Shown one piece after another: positions 62,435 through 64,000 of a stretch of 64,000 nucleotides of DNA (the stretch's first letter is position 1; each line of letters begins with the position of its first letter). The notes beneath the pieces are model-generated. The model did not search any database. It worked only from the letters and a program-made list of their open reading frames with translations, and was not told where the DNA came from. Source of the DNA: Pseudorhodoferax sp. Leaf274 (GTDB taxonomy: Bacteria > Pseudomonadota > Gammaproteobacteria > Burkholderiales > Burkholderiaceae_C). Position numbers and translations under genes: made by a program. Location of the stretch: positions 90,143 through 154,142 of the forward strand of contig NZ_LMNA01000003.1 in the NCBI RefSeq assembly GCF_001422445.1. Direction: 5' to 3'.

Positions 62435-62617
62435 TCAGCTGGGCGGTGGCGCCGAGGATGCGGGCATGGCGACCCGCCAGCGCGTGCGGCAGACCACCCG
62501 CACGGGCAGCGTGCCGGTTTCTGTGGCGAGCCTGCGCCGCAGCCAGCCGCGGTGCTTGCTGCACAGCGTGTGGATCAACTGCTGGTTGCTGGAGTGAAGG
62601 GACTGGGCCGCGGACAA
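62435..62617 (-). pseudogene. FecI-like ECF sigma factor stub
   Basis: From a TTG at 62617 the frame reads SSNQQLIHTLCSKHRGWL then RRRL, closely like the N-terminus of FecI-type sigma factors (QQLIHTLYSDHHGWL, then WLRRRLG). Similarity stops there and the frame ends after about 60 codons. Sigma regions 2 and 4 are absent. It lies between a Fur box and the STN-containing receptor, where an intact fecI and fecR would be expected. Confidence 0.55.
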
Positions 62618-62656
62618 GGGGGCTCCGTTCGGCGGAGCGAAACACCGCCCGCATCT

Positions 62657-62675
62657 AAACAAGAATTGTTCTCAT
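62657..62675. promoter_or_regulatory. Fur box upstream of the iron locus
   Basis: On the minus strand ATGAGAACAATTCTTGTTT matches a typical 19-base Fur box (ATGAGAATAATTCTCATTT) at 16 of 19 positions. It lies 40 bases before the FecI-like stub and about 330 before the receptor gene. The window also encodes Fur. The divergent DUF2214 gene begins 118 bases away on the other side. Confidence 0.7.
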
Positions 62676-62793
62676 CTTACACCGGGCGGTAAGCAACTGT
62701 GTCGAGAACCCCACACGGCGCGGTCCGGTGCGCAGTGCGGCGCGTGGCCTGCAAAATGTCGTCGTCGCCGCCCTACACATCCGAGCCTCGTCG

Positions 62794-63246
62794 ATGATTC
62801 TTGAAACCGTTCTCGCCTACGTGCACTGGGTCGCCATCTTCGCGATGGTGGTGTTTCTCTCCAGCGAGGCCGCGTTGTGCCGCGTGGAGTGGATGAACGC
62901 GCGCGTGGTCGAGCGGCTTGCGCGCGTGGACATGCTCTACGGCATCGCTTCGGTGGCTGTGCTGCTGACCGGCCTGGCGCGCTCGGCCTGGGGCGCCAAG
63001 GGCATGGGGTGGTACTGGTCCAACCCGCTGCTGCACGGCAAGGTCACGCTGTTCGTGGTGATCGGCCTGATGTCCATCAAGCCCACGCTGACCTACCTGC
63101 GCTGGCGCCGCCAGCTGCGCGCGACGGGTGCGCTGCCGCCCGAGGCCGAGGTGCGCAGCATGCGCAAGACCGTCATGGCGCAGGCCCACCTGATCCCGCT
63201 GGTGGCGCTGGCGGCGGTGTTCCTCGCGCGCGGCTTCGGCAAGTAG
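62794..63246 (+). CDS. DUF2214 family membrane protein
   Basis: The 150-residue protein has four membrane helices. The family segments are AYVHWVAIFAMVVFLSSEA, WGAKGMGWYWSNPLLHGK and VVIGLMSIKPTLTYLRWRR; the His and Arg positions resemble those of DUF2214 proteins. The function is unknown. It has no visible ribosome site. It is divergent from the iron locus and convergent with the hybrid kinase. Confidence 0.85.
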   Translation: MILETVLAYVHWVAIFAMVVFLSSEAALCRVEWMNARVVERLARVDMLYGIASVAVLLTGLARSAWGAKGMGWYWSNPLLHGKVTLFVVIGLMSIKPTLTYLRWRRQLRATGALPPEAEVRSMRKTVMAQAHLIPLVALAAVFLARGFGK

Positions 63247-63355
63247 AGGCGCCGGCCCGCGGCACTGCCCGGTTGCGGGACGCTGCGGGGCGCTGCCGGG
63301 CGCAGGCCGCCGGTGCACGGCGCGCCCACGGTCCGTGCCGCGCGTGGCGGCTGGT

Positions 63356-64000
63356 TCAGGAAAGCATCTCCCGGATGCGGATTCCCAGTTCTTCGAGCGA
63401 GAAGGGCTTGGTCAGCACGGCCATCCCGGGCTCCAGCTGCCCGTCGCCGATCATCGCGTTCTCGGCGTAGCCCGTGATGAAGAGCACCTTCAGGCCGGGA
63501 AGGGCCGTGCGCGCCGCATCGGCGATCTGGCGCCCGTTCATGCCCCCGGGCAGGCCCACGTCGGTGAGCAACAGGTCGATGTGCGCGCCCGATTGCAGGG
63601 CCCGCAGCGCGGTCTTGCCGTCGCTCGCCTCCAGCACCGTGTAGCCCAGCTCGCCCAGTTCGTCCGTCACCGCCATGCGGATGGTGGGCTCGTCCTCCAC
63701 GAGCAGCACGGTCTCGCCCACGCTGGCACGCCCCACCGTTTCGAGCGCGGGCAGCTCCGCGGGTTCGGCCGACGCGGTGCTGCGTGCGAGGTAGATGCTG
63801 ACGGTGGTGCCGGCTCCCACTTCCGAGTAGATGCGGACCTGCCCGCCCGACTGCTGCGCGAAGCCGTAGATCATCGACAGGCCCAGCCCGGTGCCCTGGC
63901 CCAGCGGCTTGGTGGTGAAGAAGGGCTCGAAGGCCCTGGCCATGACCTCGGGCGTCATGCCGGTGCCGGTGTCGGTCACGGACAGCGAGATGTACTGGCC
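63356..64000 (-). CDS. Hybrid histidine kinase, C-terminal part
   Basis: The gene runs off the right edge; 214 codons are visible. They hold the end of a HATPase domain (TDTGTGM, FFTTKPLGQGTGLGLSM) and a complete C-terminal receiver domain (LLVEDEP, phosphoryl aspartate in LLLTDVGLPGGMNG, lysine in VLTKPFS). Attached receivers of this kind are common in PAS-kinase hybrids; the sensor part lies outside the window. Confidence 0.9.
   Translation of the reverse strand, partial: GQYISLSVTDTGTGMTPEVMARAFEPFFTTKPLGQGTGLGLSMIYGFAQQSGGQVRIYSEVGAGTTVSIYLARSTASAEPAELPALETVGRASVGETVLLVEDEPTIRMAVTDELGELGYTVLEASDGKTALRALQSGAHIDLLLTDVGLPGGMNGRQIADAARTALPGLKVLFITGYAENAMIGDGQLEPGMAVLTKPFSLEELGIRIREMLS

Overview
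The window is a GC-rich, gene-dense stretch of a betaproteobacterial chromosome, most likely Burkholderiales, family Comamonadaceae. Four things point there: tandem DUF4148 exported proteins, the gene order bamE-dapB-exbB-exbD-leuS-lptE, hprK-ptsN-hpf, and recA-recX. No rRNA, tRNA, CRISPR array, prophage or intact insertion sequence was recognised. Most genes are ordinary core genes. Accessory signal is concentrated at 4.3-7.1 kb, 12.5-15.8 kb, 30.9-31.05 kb and 57.3-62.7 kb.

Layout. At 0-0.9 kb two DUF4148 genes each end in a terminator with the same stem. At 0.9-4.2 kb lie kup and gshA. At 4.3-7.1 kb a TetR regulator, an SDR enzyme and a MATE pump form a module with two copies of one palindromic operator. 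At 7.1-12.5 kb trkH, trkA, proA and holA lie on the minus strand. At 12.5-15.8 kb, between lptE and holA (normally neighbours), sit a fused ornithine aminotransferase/CtlX-like hydrolase, a YXWGXW lipoprotein and an Lrp-type regulator. At 15.8-24.1 kb are envelope, lysine-pathway and signalling genes (lptE, leuS, exbD, exbB, dapB, bamE, fur, hprK, ptsN, hpf). At 24.3-31.6 kb are corA, mtnN, fadD, pntB, pntA and a nudix gene. At 31.7-36.4 kb are mnmA, ssb and uvrA. At 36.4-41.3 kb are the yqjDEK stress cluster, an MBL hydrolase, an FHA/PP2C pair and terC. At 41.4-47.3 kb are sucCD, argC, an MFS transporter, recX and recA. At 47.5-52.1 kb are a MarR regulator, a two-component system, a SPOR protein, birA and a SET-domain protein. 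At 52.3-57.3 kb are topB (with a C-terminal SWIB domain), a Bug-type binding protein and a LysR regulator. At 57.3-62.7 kb is an iron-uptake locus showing decay, followed by a DUF2214 membrane protein and the 3' end of a hybrid histidine kinase.

How the genes work together. The bifunctional aminotransferase/hydrolase would turn citrulline into ornithine and then glutamate semialdehyde in one polypeptide, with the nearby Lrp protein as its probable regulator. The TetR protein probably represses both itself and the SDR-MATE pair through its two operators. The iron locus keeps an intact TonB receptor with a signalling (STN) domain, an EF-hand lipoprotein and a beta-propeller lipoprotein. Its sigma factor is reduced to an N-terminal stub behind a good Fur box, its DUF2271 gene looks internally deleted and frameshifted, and its flavoreductase is only a C-terminal piece. 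The receptor therefore appears to have lost its original signalling cascade.

All family assignments come from reading the sequence. No database search was run, so confidence values reflect motif recognition only.
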